Shown one piece after another: positions 43,651 through 54,994 of a stretch of DNA of 63,376 bases. A model generated the notes under the pieces. It had not been told where the DNA came from and did not search any database. It saw only the letters and a list, made by a program, of their open reading frames with translations. The stretch comes from Scytalidium lignicola (Eukaryota; Ascomycota; Leotiomycetes), in contig NCSJ02000248.1 in the NCBI GenBank assembly GCA_002812745.2, forward strand, positions 1 to 63,376, written 5' to 3'. The translations under genes and the position numbers were made by a program. Every line of letters starts with the position of its first letter. Positions within the stretch are counted from its first letter, which is position 1.

Positions 43651-44861
43651 GACACATACCCCCTTCAACTCCCTCTTCCGCGGGTGGCACGCTGGCAGTT
43701 TTTCGTGATGCTTTATTAATTACTATAATGAATCATTGCTGTGTTGAAAAAGAATGTGCCTCGGCTCATGGGAAAGCCATCGGTGCTTCCCCTTAGCCGA
43801 CCTGCTCCGGTGCAGGCGCAGGAAAGGGCGTCTGGCTGGCCCCGGTTCCCTCCGACTCGTGCCCCCCGCAATGTCACAAGCTGGAGCAGCGTCTTGGCCA
43901 ATCAGCGCTGGGCAGATAACGTCACTGCCCAGATGCGGTTTTTCTGGGTCAAACCAGCAGGAAAATGATGATTAGAGCAGCGAGGGAATCATACCTCGGA
44001 GCTGGATCTCAGATATACAGCAAAGTCAATTCTGCTGCTGTGCACAATCTAATTAATGATGATGGTGGTGCTGTCTGCTGTCTGCTGTCTGCTGTTGGCT
44101 TGAAGTCCATATTGGAGCTCAGAGTCATCCGATTGTCGTGACCAAGAGACCNTTTTTTTGTGTGCCAACTGATTGATTGATGGCCGGCAGCCTTCGTGCA
44201 TGTTCAAGTCCCCTGGTCGAGGCCTCCGCTGCACCGAGCTAAAGCAGCCAAACGCTCGTCTCCACACAAGGCTCTCTCTTGTACAGTCAGAGAGAGCTCC
44301 AGCTTTGGCTCTCTGCTGCTCTCTCTCTGCTGCTTCTACCCTTCCTTGCCCCTCCCCCTCCTTCTCTTCCCTCTTCTCTCCTCCCATCCGTAAGGGGGAA
44401 CCAAGGCGGCGCCAGCAAACCACCCTCACTGGCCAGCTTTGCCCATGCCGCGGATCCAGATCGGCCCAGCCAAAAAAAAGCTGCGCAGCCTTCCCGCCGA
44501 GCGTGCATCTCCTCTGTCACAGGCGCACATGTTCCTGTGCCATCATGTCATCCATGCCTCTTACTCATTCTCCATCTTTTTTTCTTTCTTCTTTTCTTCC
44601 TCTTTTTTTTCTTTCGTTTACCTTTTCCACTTTCTCTGTTTCGGTGTCTCCTTTGCTTCGAATTTGCTCTATTCAAATTCCTTCCATAGGCTATATTTCT
44701 TCTACCTCTACCTCCAGCTCACCCGAAGCTACGGGCCAAGAGTGTGTGTCATACTCCAGCTGCGCAAACGTTTAGGGTGTGCATTACTTCAACAAACGAA
44801 AGGGAATTCTGATGACTAGACCTTGAGCATCTTACCATTGCGATACCTCACATCATTCACA
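43651..44861. other. Promoter and leader region of the carrier gene
   Basis: No gene supported. A 7-bp tandem repeat (CTGTCTG, about 3.5 copies) lies at 44071-44095. An N precedes a T run at 44152. From about 44330 to 44660 the plus strand is strongly pyrimidine-rich (CTCTCT, TTTCTTTC), typical of strong fungal promoters and leaders, upstream of the succinate/fumarate carrier. Confidence 0.5.
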
Positions 44862-46394
44862 ATGTCAGCAAAGAGCATCAGAGGCTCGGAGGGCAAGAAG
44901 CCTGCCTCGGCAGCAACCAATCTGATCGGTAAGTGTTCATAGTGTGAACAAAAGGCTAGCTGCTTTAGGTTCATAGGTCATGCTAACACTTCTACAGCCG
45001 GAGGAGCAGCAGGCATGATGGAAGCTCTCGCCTGCCATCCTCTAGGTATGTTACCGCCTCTATTTGCTCTAATTACAACCCAATTCCTCAATTGAATACT
45101 CTTTCCCTAACATACCGCTCCTCAAGATACCATCAAGGTTCGTATGCAGCTCTCCAGAAGAGCGCGAGCTCCAGGAGCCAAAAAGCGTGGTTTCATAGCA
45201 ACAGGGTCCGAGATTGTCAAGCGAGAGACTCCTCTCGCTTTATACAAAGGCTTAGGTGCCGTGATCACTGGTATTGTGCCCAAGATGGCCATTCGGTTCA
45301 CCAGTTTCGAGGCCTACAAGAAGATGCTGGCCGATAAAGAGACTGGTGCGGTAAGCTCAAAAGCTACCTTTGCTGGTATGTTACCATCCTTCGTTTCTCT
45401 TTTTCTACTCTCATATATATTCTCTTGTATTTTACAACTCATGGCGTCCAAAAAACATCCAAAAGCCGGGGCTAGAACTTTGGACTTTTCTATATGTGTG
45501 ACTCAGACATGAAAATTCGTATTTTCTTAGAATCGTATTTCAGGAGTAGGCAAATAAATATAAGAGAGAGAGGGAGAGAAAAGAAGGAAAATGCTAATTA
45601 TCTCTTCATCCTATAGCTGGTCTTGCAGCCGGTGTCACAGAAGCTGTCGCTGTCGTAACCCCTATGGAGGTTATCAAAATTCGACTCCAAGCGCAACACC
45701 ATAGTATGGCTGATCCCCTAGATATCCCGAAATACAGGAATGCAGCACATGCACTTTATACCGTCGTAAAGGAGGAAGGAATTGGTGCTTTATATCGCGG
45801 TGTATCACTCACGGCTCTGAGACAAGGTAAGTGTAATCTTGTTTTCTCTGTCTGAACTCCACGCTTTTTCAGTCATGGGTAAGACCTTATGCTAACACGA
45901 ATATACAGGCTCTAATCAAGCTGTCAACTTCACAGCGTACACCGAGTTTAAAGAGGCACTTCAGCGCTGGCAACCCCAATATCACGACAGCCCAATTCCA
46001 TCTTACCAAACAACCCTCATTGGCCTAATATCCGGAGCGATGGGACCCCTCTCGAACGCACCTATTGACACCATCAAGACCCGATTACAAAAGACCCCCG
46101 CTCAATCAGGTGAGACCGCGCTATCAAGAATAACCTCCATTGCAAAGGACATGTTCCGGTAAGCTTTTCTCTTTTAGGGAATCATGGGGAAATACTCCAA
46201 TTTAAAACCTTCACAAGCTAATCTCGCTTTTTGCGTGCAGTCAAGAAGGTTTCCACGCTTTCTATAAGGGTATCACGCCTCGTATAATGCGTGTAGCCCC
46301 TGGCCAGGCTGTTACATTTACGGTCTACGAATTCTTAAAGGAGAAGCTCGAGAACAGCACTATTCCCATAGTAGGTGGCAAGTACGAGGAATAA
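44862..46394 (+). CDS. SFC1: Mitochondrial succinate/fumarate carrier
   Basis: Six exons (44862-44928, 44998-45045, 45127-45375, 45617-45826, 45909-46158, 46241-46394) give 325 residues. Three mitochondrial carrier repeats are present, each with its signature: CHPLDTIKVRMQ, VTPMEVIKIRLQ and NAPIDTIKTRLQ. The N-terminal repeat (AGGAAGMMEALACHPL, LSRRARAPGAKKRGFI) matches the Acr1/Sfc1/AcuL group, which brings succinate from the glyoxylate cycle into mitochondria in exchange for fumarate during growth on C2 carbon sources. The tricarboxylate carrier is the main alternative but lacks the RRARAP segment. Expression is normally glucose-repressed and acetate-induced; I could not identify a definite FacB or CreA site. 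Confidence 0.94.
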
Positions 46395-46941
46395 AATAAC
46401 ATTAAACGGGATGAGGATATGGCCTTATCTAAAAAGCAAAGGCGTTTCCAAGGTCTCACATATGATGCGAAAACGCGAATTGGGGATAACCGGTTGGTGT
46501 TGCTCTGGGGATCTATTTTATGAGGATATAGTGTTCAAGTGTAGAAGTGAAAAGTCGTCACTATTTTTAAAGGTCGCAGAACTCAAAAGAGGGTATGATT
46601 TACAATTTTGGAGAGGGATTTGTTGCGATGCTTAAACTTTTTTTTGTTTTTGTTTTCCCTTAGCATTTGTAGAGGAAGCTCCCGTCAGCGGGACGTCAGC
46701 AGGCGGCGCTGCATTTGCATATTAACCCTTTTTGTTGGAAGTATTTAGTCTCCTTAGATGTTCTTTCTAAAATCCAGGAGGAATACCCCAGTGTCTGCGT
46801 TGCATGGCATAGCATAGGATAGCATAGCATGCTCTTCAAAAACAAGAAAGTTCTTTTTACTCGGACATTTCTAATCCTTGTTCATCACTGTCATCAGTCA
46901 TTCAGTCTCCCAGATCACTCCCAGTTTGTATCTGTAGCTCC
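46395..46941. other. Convergent spacer
   Basis: 3' flanks of the carrier and twinfilin genes. A short tandem of GCATAGCATAGGATAGCATA type lies at about 46806-46830. No gene seen. Confidence 0.5.
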
Positions 46942-48098
46942 TCATCTACGTCCGGGCTTCTTTGGCCTATCAAATGCCTTCTTCGTCTCCACCTTTGGAT
47001 GTAAATCCGACTCTATGCTCTCCTGGCTAATGTCCTCGGGCGACCCTGCCTCGATCCTCTTCTCTAATTTCAACCCTGCCTCTTCCTCTCCAATCTGCGC
47101 TGCCGATCTTGACGAAGCAGCGTAAAGCATGCGCTCTCTGATCTTAGACCCGGAAGGGCAGGTGTAGATGAAGAGGATGGGAGAGGAGGTGGTACCTTGA
47201 TGGGTGTGCGTGTATCGGTAGAAGGAATAGCGTGGCTCGGTGGATGAGATTGTACTGCTAAGGGAGGAGATCTCAGTGGATGTCACGGAGGCTAACTCCA
47301 TGGTTTCAGCTGCGGTGTTGATTTTCTAGACTCAAACATTAGACTCCGTACATCTTCTCCAAATATTTGTAACTTATCAGAAACGGATGAAGGGGGGAAG
47401 GATAATGGCATACCAACTGCACCAAGTTACTCCCAGCTTGCCCTTCCTCGCCCAGCTTCTTTAGCGCAGCCAGTGCGTCGTCAGAAACCGGCATTTTCAC
47501 ACCCGATGAAACATGGCTCCTTCTTTCGGCCATACCCCTCCCTTCCTCAGCCTCTTTCCTCTTCACATCCCCAAGCACCTGCTCCTCCTCGGTCAGCGGA
47601 GCCTCGAGCTCGGTGTGCTTATCATGTTCCTGGAACCCTTCCTTCGTCAACTCCTCCGCGGTCGTCGCGAAGATGGTCTCCCTAAATCGCTCGATTCCAA
47701 GCTCCCGGACTAGCGTCAGCCGCGTGGATGCAAAGAGCATCTTCTCTCGCACGCGCGCTGCGTCAGGTACGTAGGTCACGGCGACGAATGGCGCGACGTC
47801 CGTGGCTGGGTACCGACGGAGGATGATGTAGAGGGCGGCATTGGGCTGGAGGTGGGGTGCGAGGAGCGAGATGTCGTGGTCGAAGGAGCCGGTGGCTGGG
47901 GAGAGAGTGGTTAAGGGTTCGAGATTTTCGGACTTGATGGTACAGAGGAGACCAAATTGGGTGGTGTCGGAGACGAGGGTTTGAAAGGCGGACTGGAGTT
48001 CCTTGGAGGCTGTTTTAGGAGGAGAGGTGGGGTTAGCTGGTTAGGTTTGGGGAAGGTTGGAGATGGGAGCTTTCGGCACCTGATATTCCGGATTGCAT
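46942..48098 (-). CDS. TWF1: Twinfilin (two ADF-H domains)
   Basis: Exons 48080-48098, 47414-48009 and 46942-47325 give 332 residues. Exon 1 is 19 nt and encodes MQSGISA, joined to SKELQSAFQTLV. The first ADF-homology domain spans about residues 5-140 (LYIILRRYPATD, YVPDAARVREKMLFASTRLT) and the second about residues 170-300 (PRYSFYRYTHTH, LFIYTCPSGSKIRERMLYA). Both have the actin-binding long-helix motif VREKMLFAST/IRERMLYAAS. The tail is basic with KKAFDRPKKPGRR, a capping-protein and phospholipid binding type end. Twinfilin sequesters ADP-actin and caps or depolymerises filaments. Acceptor TCTAG (47326) was chosen over the later GCAG because only it keeps frame (LVQLKINTAAETM). Confidence 0.94.
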
Positions 48099-49210
48099 TT
48101 TGAGGATTCTTTTTTTAAGGAGAAGAAGGAGAGAGGAGCAAGAGAAGTGAGGAACGGAAGAGGAAAAGAGAAGGTTCGCTGTACAAGTATGTTTGTTGTT
48201 TAAGGAGCCAGGGACTACGTAGAGGGTGGTGGGCTGTGGCCCAGTCAAGGGGGGGTCCAAGCATCAGCGCCAGCATAACAGTAGCTAGGCCCCATCTGGT
48301 TAGGGGTCCCGTTGCAAGTATGGAGTATCTTTGATTTTATTTTATTTGATTTTTATATTTCAATGAAGAGTTCAAGAGCATCGTTTGGATTCAATAATGA
48401 TTGCAGGATGTACGGTACAGATTCGAGGATAGGACTATGATTCCGGTTCATGAATATCGAGGCCGGAGTCACCGGATATCAATAATCAATACGATGAAAT
48501 TAATTGACAGCATCTGTAGTATAAATATGACACGAGGGCGAGTTGCTCGACTAGACCCCAACCACGTTTCAACATAGTTCGCAGTGGAGATGGAGGGGCT
48601 GTACAGCAATGCTACATTTCAACTCGGCCGAATGTTTTCTAGTCTAGAACTTGTAAGATTTAAGATGTAAGTTAAAAAGCTACACGGGCTCAAAATCATT
48701 AGAAGTCAGCGCGAAGACATGAAGACGAAGACGAAGACGAAGATTGAAGATGGCGGGGTGAAATGACTAGACCAGGTCCGTGCACATACGCTAATAGAGG
48801 GGTTCTGAGACCTTTCTGGCCCTTATGATTGATTCTATGAACGTCGCTTGTGAATTGCCTCTTCCTTCATCAACAATCATGGCTTAAAAGCTACCTCAAT
48901 GCCTTGCACATTTACCTTTGCACATTTACTCTGATTAGGATTGTATTTTGGACTTTCATTAGCTTGGTTAGTTTGCTTAGTTTGCTGTGTCAAAAGGTAT
49001 TCCTAGCATCGGCATGGAAGGTGGTCATCCTACCACCACAAGTCTTGTAGGTAAGTCTATGGTTTACGTTCAAATCAACTGCTTCCCACATCTCTCTACT
49101 GTACGGGTCGCGCAATTATTCTTTATCTCAACACCGTTCACTCTCTGTTACCAAGACAAACTAAGAAATTACGTTCAATCACAATTTCTTTCTTGCTACT
49201 CAAATCAATC
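48099..49210. other. Divergent intergenic region
   Basis: About 1.1 kb between the twinfilin and Med22 start codons. A GAAGAC-type tandem (GAAGACGAAGACGAAGACG) lies at about 48719-48745. No gene seen. Confidence 0.5.
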
Positions 49211-49780
49211 ATGACACCCTCCTCTGCACCACCCAAAGTTCCTTCCTCAGTTTCATGCAATGCTGCACCTGGAACTCCTGTTAAATTAGTATGCAATTCT
49301 GGAGCTAATCACCTCCTAGACAGAGAAGAACGCGCCATTGCAGAACTTCTCACTCGATTCAAGAACCTCATCTCACTGGTTGCTGAACCCGCTCAGGATG
49401 GCGCTACGCTAGAAGTCGCTGCCGCACAATCTTTCCAGATGGAGGTGGAGACGAATGCCTTGGTAAATATTTCTTTCCCTNCTCTCTCTCTCTCGTATAT
49501 TCTTTTATTTTACATCCACTCAGCTCCCTTTAAGTTTGTCTGATCGGCCATGGCCATGGTTCTTTTTAAACTAACTCGTGTCTCTATTCCAATGCTATAG
49601 GTACAAGCTTCTGAGGATTTGCTACGGCTTACCCGGGAGTTAAAGGAGATGTGGCTCTTCGGACCTTTGAGAGAGATTGGAGAGGGCGAGGGTGAAGGGA
49701 GCATGGATGAGGACTCGAAGAAGGTTGGAGAGATGATAAACGAACTTCTGAAGAGGGGAGACGAGAGCAGGGGTGGCTAG
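49211..49780 (+). CDS. MED22: Mediator complex subunit 22
   Basis: Exons 49211-49462 and 49601-49780 give 143 residues. The helical Med22/Surf5 pattern is recognised from IAELLTRFKNLISLV, EVAAAQSFQMEVETNALVQA and SEDLLRLTRELKEMWLFGPL. Med22 (yeast Srb6) is a head-module subunit of Mediator and pairs with Med11 to contact TFIIH and RNA polymerase II. The N-terminal 40 residues are Pro/Ser-rich and variable. The N at 49481 lies inside the intron next to a CT repeat and is harmless. Confidence 0.88.
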
Positions 49781-50547
49781 TAATGCCACAATGTCCTCTT
49801 CTTTCGGTCGGTTTTATCGATCTGTTATGGAAAACCGGGGTCTGGAGTTTATTCGGGGTTGGCGTATTGAGCATATTGAAATGCGGAAAGATCTGATACC
49901 ATAGGAGGCAGTGTGCCAATACGGCAATTCAATAGTTGTGTGCAAGGTAATAGAAAAGTTTGCTACGACACTTCTTAGACTCTTCAGCTGGAAGGCAGGT
50001 GGGTCTTTAAACTTCAGAACTCATGGTTCAAAATAAATATCCTCCTCGGGAGTCTTATAATAACTAGCAGGTGATGTTACCATCCCAAACATTAAAATAT
50101 TTGGAGTATAGCTAGTAGTCATCTAATGCTACCTTATAGCAGTATTCGTAGAAGACACCGGTTGGTTGTCCCAGGCTAAGGAAAGGGGCAGCTGTGAGAA
50201 AGAAGGTAATGATCTGCGTACTGTTAAGAGAGGGATGAGGTTTAAATCTTGAAAATGGTAAGAGAATATTCAGAGAGTCTAAATGGACGAGGTAAGATGC
50301 ATGAAATGTAATGTAGTATGATAATAAGCACCGCAGCTGGATTTATTTGTTACGCTTAGCTGGTGGACCACTAATTAAATACCCCTAAGCTCTGCTCTTG
50401 AACAATTACTTGGCTTCTTATCATAAGCTGCATATTCAAAGAGATGATTGGCACTAATCAGTGGAGTACGGTATATGCTATTCCTATACATTTACTCTAA
50501 CTATCATAGCATGCTGATCTATTTTAGATAAGATTTGATAAGGACTA
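49781..50547. other. Convergent spacer
   Basis: 3' flanks of MED22 and PUS1. No gene seen. Confidence 0.5.
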
Positions 50548-52525
50548 CTATCCTTCCTCACCATTCGGATCCGCTTCGTCGTCGCTGCCATCTTGTCTCC
50601 TAATTTGGCCCTGCTTTGCAGCAGATACACCACCAGCTGTGGCCCAGAGGAAGTAATCTGACTTATAATGGTCAACATGGTTGAAAAATGTATAGAATCT
50701 AGACATGGTGTCAGCTCAGTTCCTAAAATAAAGAGAATTTTCTAGTTGGATGCATACTGATGGTCCTTCTCCTCTTCTCGGAATATTCGATCATAGATCT
50801 CTCTCTGCTTAAATTCATCCATTTCATTTTGAAATTTATCGAAATCAATTTTCTCCTTGCCATACTCATTAACTGCCTTTTCATTGTAGCTGTCAAATAC
50901 CGGCCTTTCTAACAGTAGACCCAAACCGGGAGCTTTTGGGATACTAATCTTTGCAGATCCATAACTGTCGTAGATCGTCTGAATAGACGCACCACATCGG
51001 ACTATAAGAGTAGCCATTGCAACCATTTTTCGGATTTGGTGCATCATAAAGGATTGGCCATGTACTTTCAAGGAGAGCCACTCGGTATCATTGATTATTA
51101 TTGGTTTAGGTCCAACCTTGAAAGAGCGAATAACCCGCATAGCTGAAGGATCTTTGAAAGTTTTCTGGATGGTGTAATTGTGGAAGTTGCGGGTCCCTAT
51201 ATAAGCCGATAAAGCTTCTTGGACTCTCTCCCGTCGTTTTTCACTTATCCGATACGCTTTCCTTGCGGCTAAATATGCAGCTTTCACTTCTTTGATCGCC
51301 TTTTCTAAAGGACTTAGTAATTTAACTGTTCGTCTTTCATCAGAGATTGGCTCAGTTTCAACTGCCCCGTTCACAAGATCGTATTTTGAAGTTTCGTCTT
51401 GGGTCTGTTCAAGGCCCAGTATTGCTGGTCTGTCTGCTTCCGTAGAAGTATGGGTTGAGCTGCCGGCTGAATCTTCAAGTGCCGACTCGATCGTCGGAGT
51501 GGGTTCCCCAACATCTTGCCTTAGCTCTTGTGCGACTTTCTCCGACTCCGGTTCTGAAACTTCTGAGACTTTAGTCGTGTCGCTGTCATCTTCCAAGGTA
51601 TGGATTGCTGCCATTACTTCTTCCCGTAATATTGGATCCAGCTTCTCTAGAATTGGCTGCACATATTTCGCTTCCGCTTCTTCCCAGAAGTTTGCGACTT
51701 CCTCTTGTCTAGACATATAACTTTCATATAGACCTTCCTTTTCTGCGATTTCAACTAGCTTTTTCCCCATATAACTTTGTGGGTGTGGTGGTAGAAATGA
51801 ATACGTAGGTATTAGATACTCATACCACCTCGAATCACAAGTTTGATAGCAGCTAAATGAGCCGTTTGTCCTCTCAATGCCCCAAACTCGGATCTGTAAT
51901 GGTAAATTTTCATTAATAGTCTGTACGATATTGGGATCCTCCACGATAAGCTTTAGAGAAATGACATTCCCGGCAGCATGTACCCCCTTATCTGTGCGAG
52001 CGCACCGGACAAGAGATGATTTCTTGGGGTCGTCTGCATTCGCTTTCGAGATTGCACCAGCTGCAATGAAGGCTTTGAAAAGATCTCCCTCAATTGTCTT
52101 CTCTGTATTATTGATCTGCATCCCCTTGTAGCCAGAGCCCGCATAACCTATCAGCACAGCAACTTTTCTCTTCGGTTTCCGAGTTTCTTCTGCAATTTCC
52201 TCCTTGGAGAATTGTACTCCAACTCCAGAAACTATGCGGCCTTGTTCAGGTTTTTCACGCTTAGAGTTGTCATTCTTTTTATCCTCATCTTCGTCTCTTC
52301 TCCGTTTACCTAGATTAGTTCGCCTTCGATTAGTTAGTTAGTTAGGTAACTGTTGTGGCCACCATTGACTTACTTCCACTCCGAGCGTCCCATGTCTGGC
52401 TTCTTACGCCGGCCGGCGCGGTTATTCTGCCCATTGCCTCGACTACGATCCCAGCGGTCCGAACGTGGCACCTTAGCAGATGAGGCACCAGCAGGCGTCG
52501 TATCATTACCGTTCGGATTTGACAT
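50548..52525 (-). CDS. PUS1: tRNA pseudouridine synthase Pus1
   Basis: Exons 52374-52525, 50758-52323 and 50548-50698 give 622 residues. The TruA-type fold is recognised from VLIGYAGSGYKGMQIN, the catalytic Asp in VRCARTDKGVHAAGN, CDSRWYEYLIPTYSF, GTRNFHNYTIQK and FMMHQIRKMVAMA. An acidic, Glu/Ser-rich insertion (about residues 270-390) separates the halves, as in other fungal Pus1 proteins. Pus1 makes pseudouridine at several tRNA positions and in U2 snRNA, in the nucleus. The large exon seems to end DHQYASN, but GTATGC there is a donor: splicing to TCTAG at 50699 gives DHQFYTFFNHVDHYKSDYFLW. Exon 1 is basic (RAGRRKK). Confidence 0.93.
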
Positions 52526-53017
52526 CTTGTAAGGCGTTGTGATATTTGCATGGCCCTTAATGACCATCAGATATCGCCCTGATGAGAAGGCTTCCTAGCA
52601 CCATAAATTTGACAGCCTCGTTTAACCTTCCCCGTAGTGCCCTTGGCTATACATGGACTAGTCTCCTCGTGCCTGCTAAGCCGCAGATTTCAGGCTCTCA
52701 GCCTTGACGTAGAATTGGCGACATTCTTTTAGCTACAAAACACTGGAACTTTTTCGAGGCTATTGTCAAGGAATCAATTCCCCAGCCTCGAATAACTGCA
52801 ATATCCTCTTACGCATTGTTCACTTCTCTGGCACAAGCAGTCGCCTGAAGTGAATCATGGGTGTCCCCGACTTTCATTAAAGCCTTTGTCTTGTTTCCTT
52901 CAACCATTTTCGAACCGCCTGTTCAGTGGACTACCTCTCAGGCTACAGCACTTCTTCTTTCCTAGAGTTTTCCATCGATATCTTCACTTTCTTCGGAACT
53001 TGCCGACTCTATAAATA
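52526..53017. promoter_or_regulatory. Divergent spacer PUS1/TFA1
   Basis: 492 bp between start codons. The sequence CTATAAATA directly abuts the TFIIE-alpha ATG, too close to serve as its TATA box unless translation starts further downstream. Nothing else recognised. Confidence 0.45.
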
Positions 53018-54483
53018 ATGGATCTCGCTCAGATGCTCGTGCGCTCATGCGTGCGCTCCTTCTACGACACGAAATATATTCTAGTCATTGATGCGCTGAT
53101 AATCCATTCAGCGTATGTCTCTTGATGGTGTCTCCGTCCATCTAGTAGGAGGTGTTGACTGAATCAACAGTTTACGTGACGATGATCTAGCATACCTGAT
53201 GGGTATGAATACGAAGGAGCTACACAAGTTGTGCGGGAGGCTGAAAGAAGACCGATTCCTGGCCGTGTACGGTGGCATTCTTTCCCCTGTACTGTTCCAG
53301 AGTTGGCTAACTTCAGTCATCCAACAGACATACCCGACCTGAGATTAAGGAGGGTCAGCAGAGACCAATGAACAGAACGTATTACTATATAGATTATCGA
53401 GCAACAATCGATGCGATCAAGTGGCGTGTCTATCTCATCGATAAAACTGTGCAGGGTAATACAGTACCAACTGATGAGAAGAAAGAATATTTCTGCACTC
53501 AATGCAAGGCGGAATGGACAGTGATGGAGGTTCTCGATAAGAGAGGTCCTGAGGGATTCCTATGTCATAGATGTGGCTTCCTGCTGCAACACAACCTAGA
53601 CAGCGATCGCGGGGGTCATGAACAGTCAACAAAGTTGAACGCTCAGTTTAAATTTATTACTGATGTCCTACCGAAGATTGACCAGGTCGTCATACCAGAA
53701 AATACCTTTGAGCAAGCGCTATCCTCAGCTCTTAAAGTTGTTCGGGACGACACCAATCCAGCTAATGATACTGCACCAGTTGATGCTTCTTCAGAAAAAC
53801 CTACCGCTGTGCGTGGTATGACAAATCTGGGGCCGACATCCATTTCAGTCACTCTCACCACATCAGACGGACCTTCAGAAGCCGAGATAGCAGCAGATAG
53901 GGCGCGTAAGGAAAAGATCGCTGCACAAAATGCATTGCCGCAACATTTCACTCACAGTACAATCAGTGGAGAACAGGTCAAATTTGGCGCACAGCCACTT
54001 TACCAGGCTTCGCAAGCACTTGAAACTGACAAGAAAGATGCTGCCGCCGACAATATATCTGCTAATGGGGATGCAGCAGAGATTGATGACTATTTTGCCC
54101 GTCTTAAGGCCGAGCAAGCGAAAGAGGCGGAACAAGAAAAGGATGAAGAATATGAAACTGACGATGAGGACGATGAAGAGGATCTTGGATTTGAAGATGT
54201 TGTACCCAACGGGACAGCATCTGCTGTTGGCACTCCTGCCAGCTCGTTTGGGGGGATCGATGCAAAACCAGGTTCATCTGCGCTTGGTGGTGGTCTAAGC
54301 GGAATTTTGAAGAAAGGGGGGAGTATGTCTGGCAGTGGTACCAGCACAGGGGTAACAAGTCCGGTGACAGGACCAGATACACCGAATGATGATGGGAGAC
54401 AGTCGAAGAGGGTTAAGATCGAGGAGCCATCAACTAAAGACGAAGAAGAAAGCGAAGAAGACGTAGAGTTCGAGGATGTGTAA
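53018..54483 (+). CDS. TFA1: TFIIE large subunit (alpha)
   Basis: Exons 53018-53112, 53171-53266 and 53328-54483 give 448 residues. The winged-helix domain (MLVRSCVRSFYDTKYILVID, LRDDDLAYLMGMNTKELHKL) is followed by RTYYYIDYRATIDAIKWRV and the zinc ribbon YFCTQCKAEWTVM...FLCHRCGFLLQ with four cysteines. The C-terminal half is disordered and acidic (EEYETDDEDDEEDLGFEDV), ending EEDVEFEDV; in other species acidic C-terminal segments bind TFIIH. TFIIE recruits and stimulates TFIIH during RNA polymerase II initiation. The two short first exons are confirmed by joining to HTRPEIKEGQQRP. Confidence 0.95.
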
Positions 54484-54994
54484 AAGCTATAAATATTTAC
54501 TGGGAAATCTTGGCATTTTGTGACTGTTGAAATCTAGACGGCGTTTGCGACTGAGCTGCATCGTTATTTGCGTGGCAGTCCTGGAGTATATGGAACCTCA
54601 GACTACCGTTGTATCATATGATAGAACGTCAAGGAGTTTGGGCTAGTGTATAACAAAAAAAACATTGCAATTTGGACTGCTTTTCGATCTTGGATACAGT
54701 ATCTCCTTTTTTGGCGTCGCTATAATTAATTTATGTCCATCTTCAATACATATGTACCCCTGTGCGCCCTAAATCATTTCCCCGCATCACTTACTTGTCA
54801 TCTAGTTAATTACATCATTTCGCCTTGACGTCAACTTAATCGAAGTGTTGTCAGTGCAAATATCTCCCAATCATAGGATAGTCTCATTTTTGTTTTTCGT
54901 TGTTTTATTTAGGTGATTGTAAAACATAAAAGAGCATGTTTGAAGCAGCCATGATATCACTACCCCGCGAGAAACTCTCTGCTCATAGCTTGCC
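54484..54994. other. Intergenic spacer
   Basis: 3' flank of TFA1 and promoter region of the family X polymerase gene. Nothing else seen. Confidence 0.5.

Noticed and set aside
45414..45600. Extra coding sequence or a repeat in the long third intron of SFC1
   Set aside because: It is a simple 241-bp intron; no motif, and the flanking exons join in phase.
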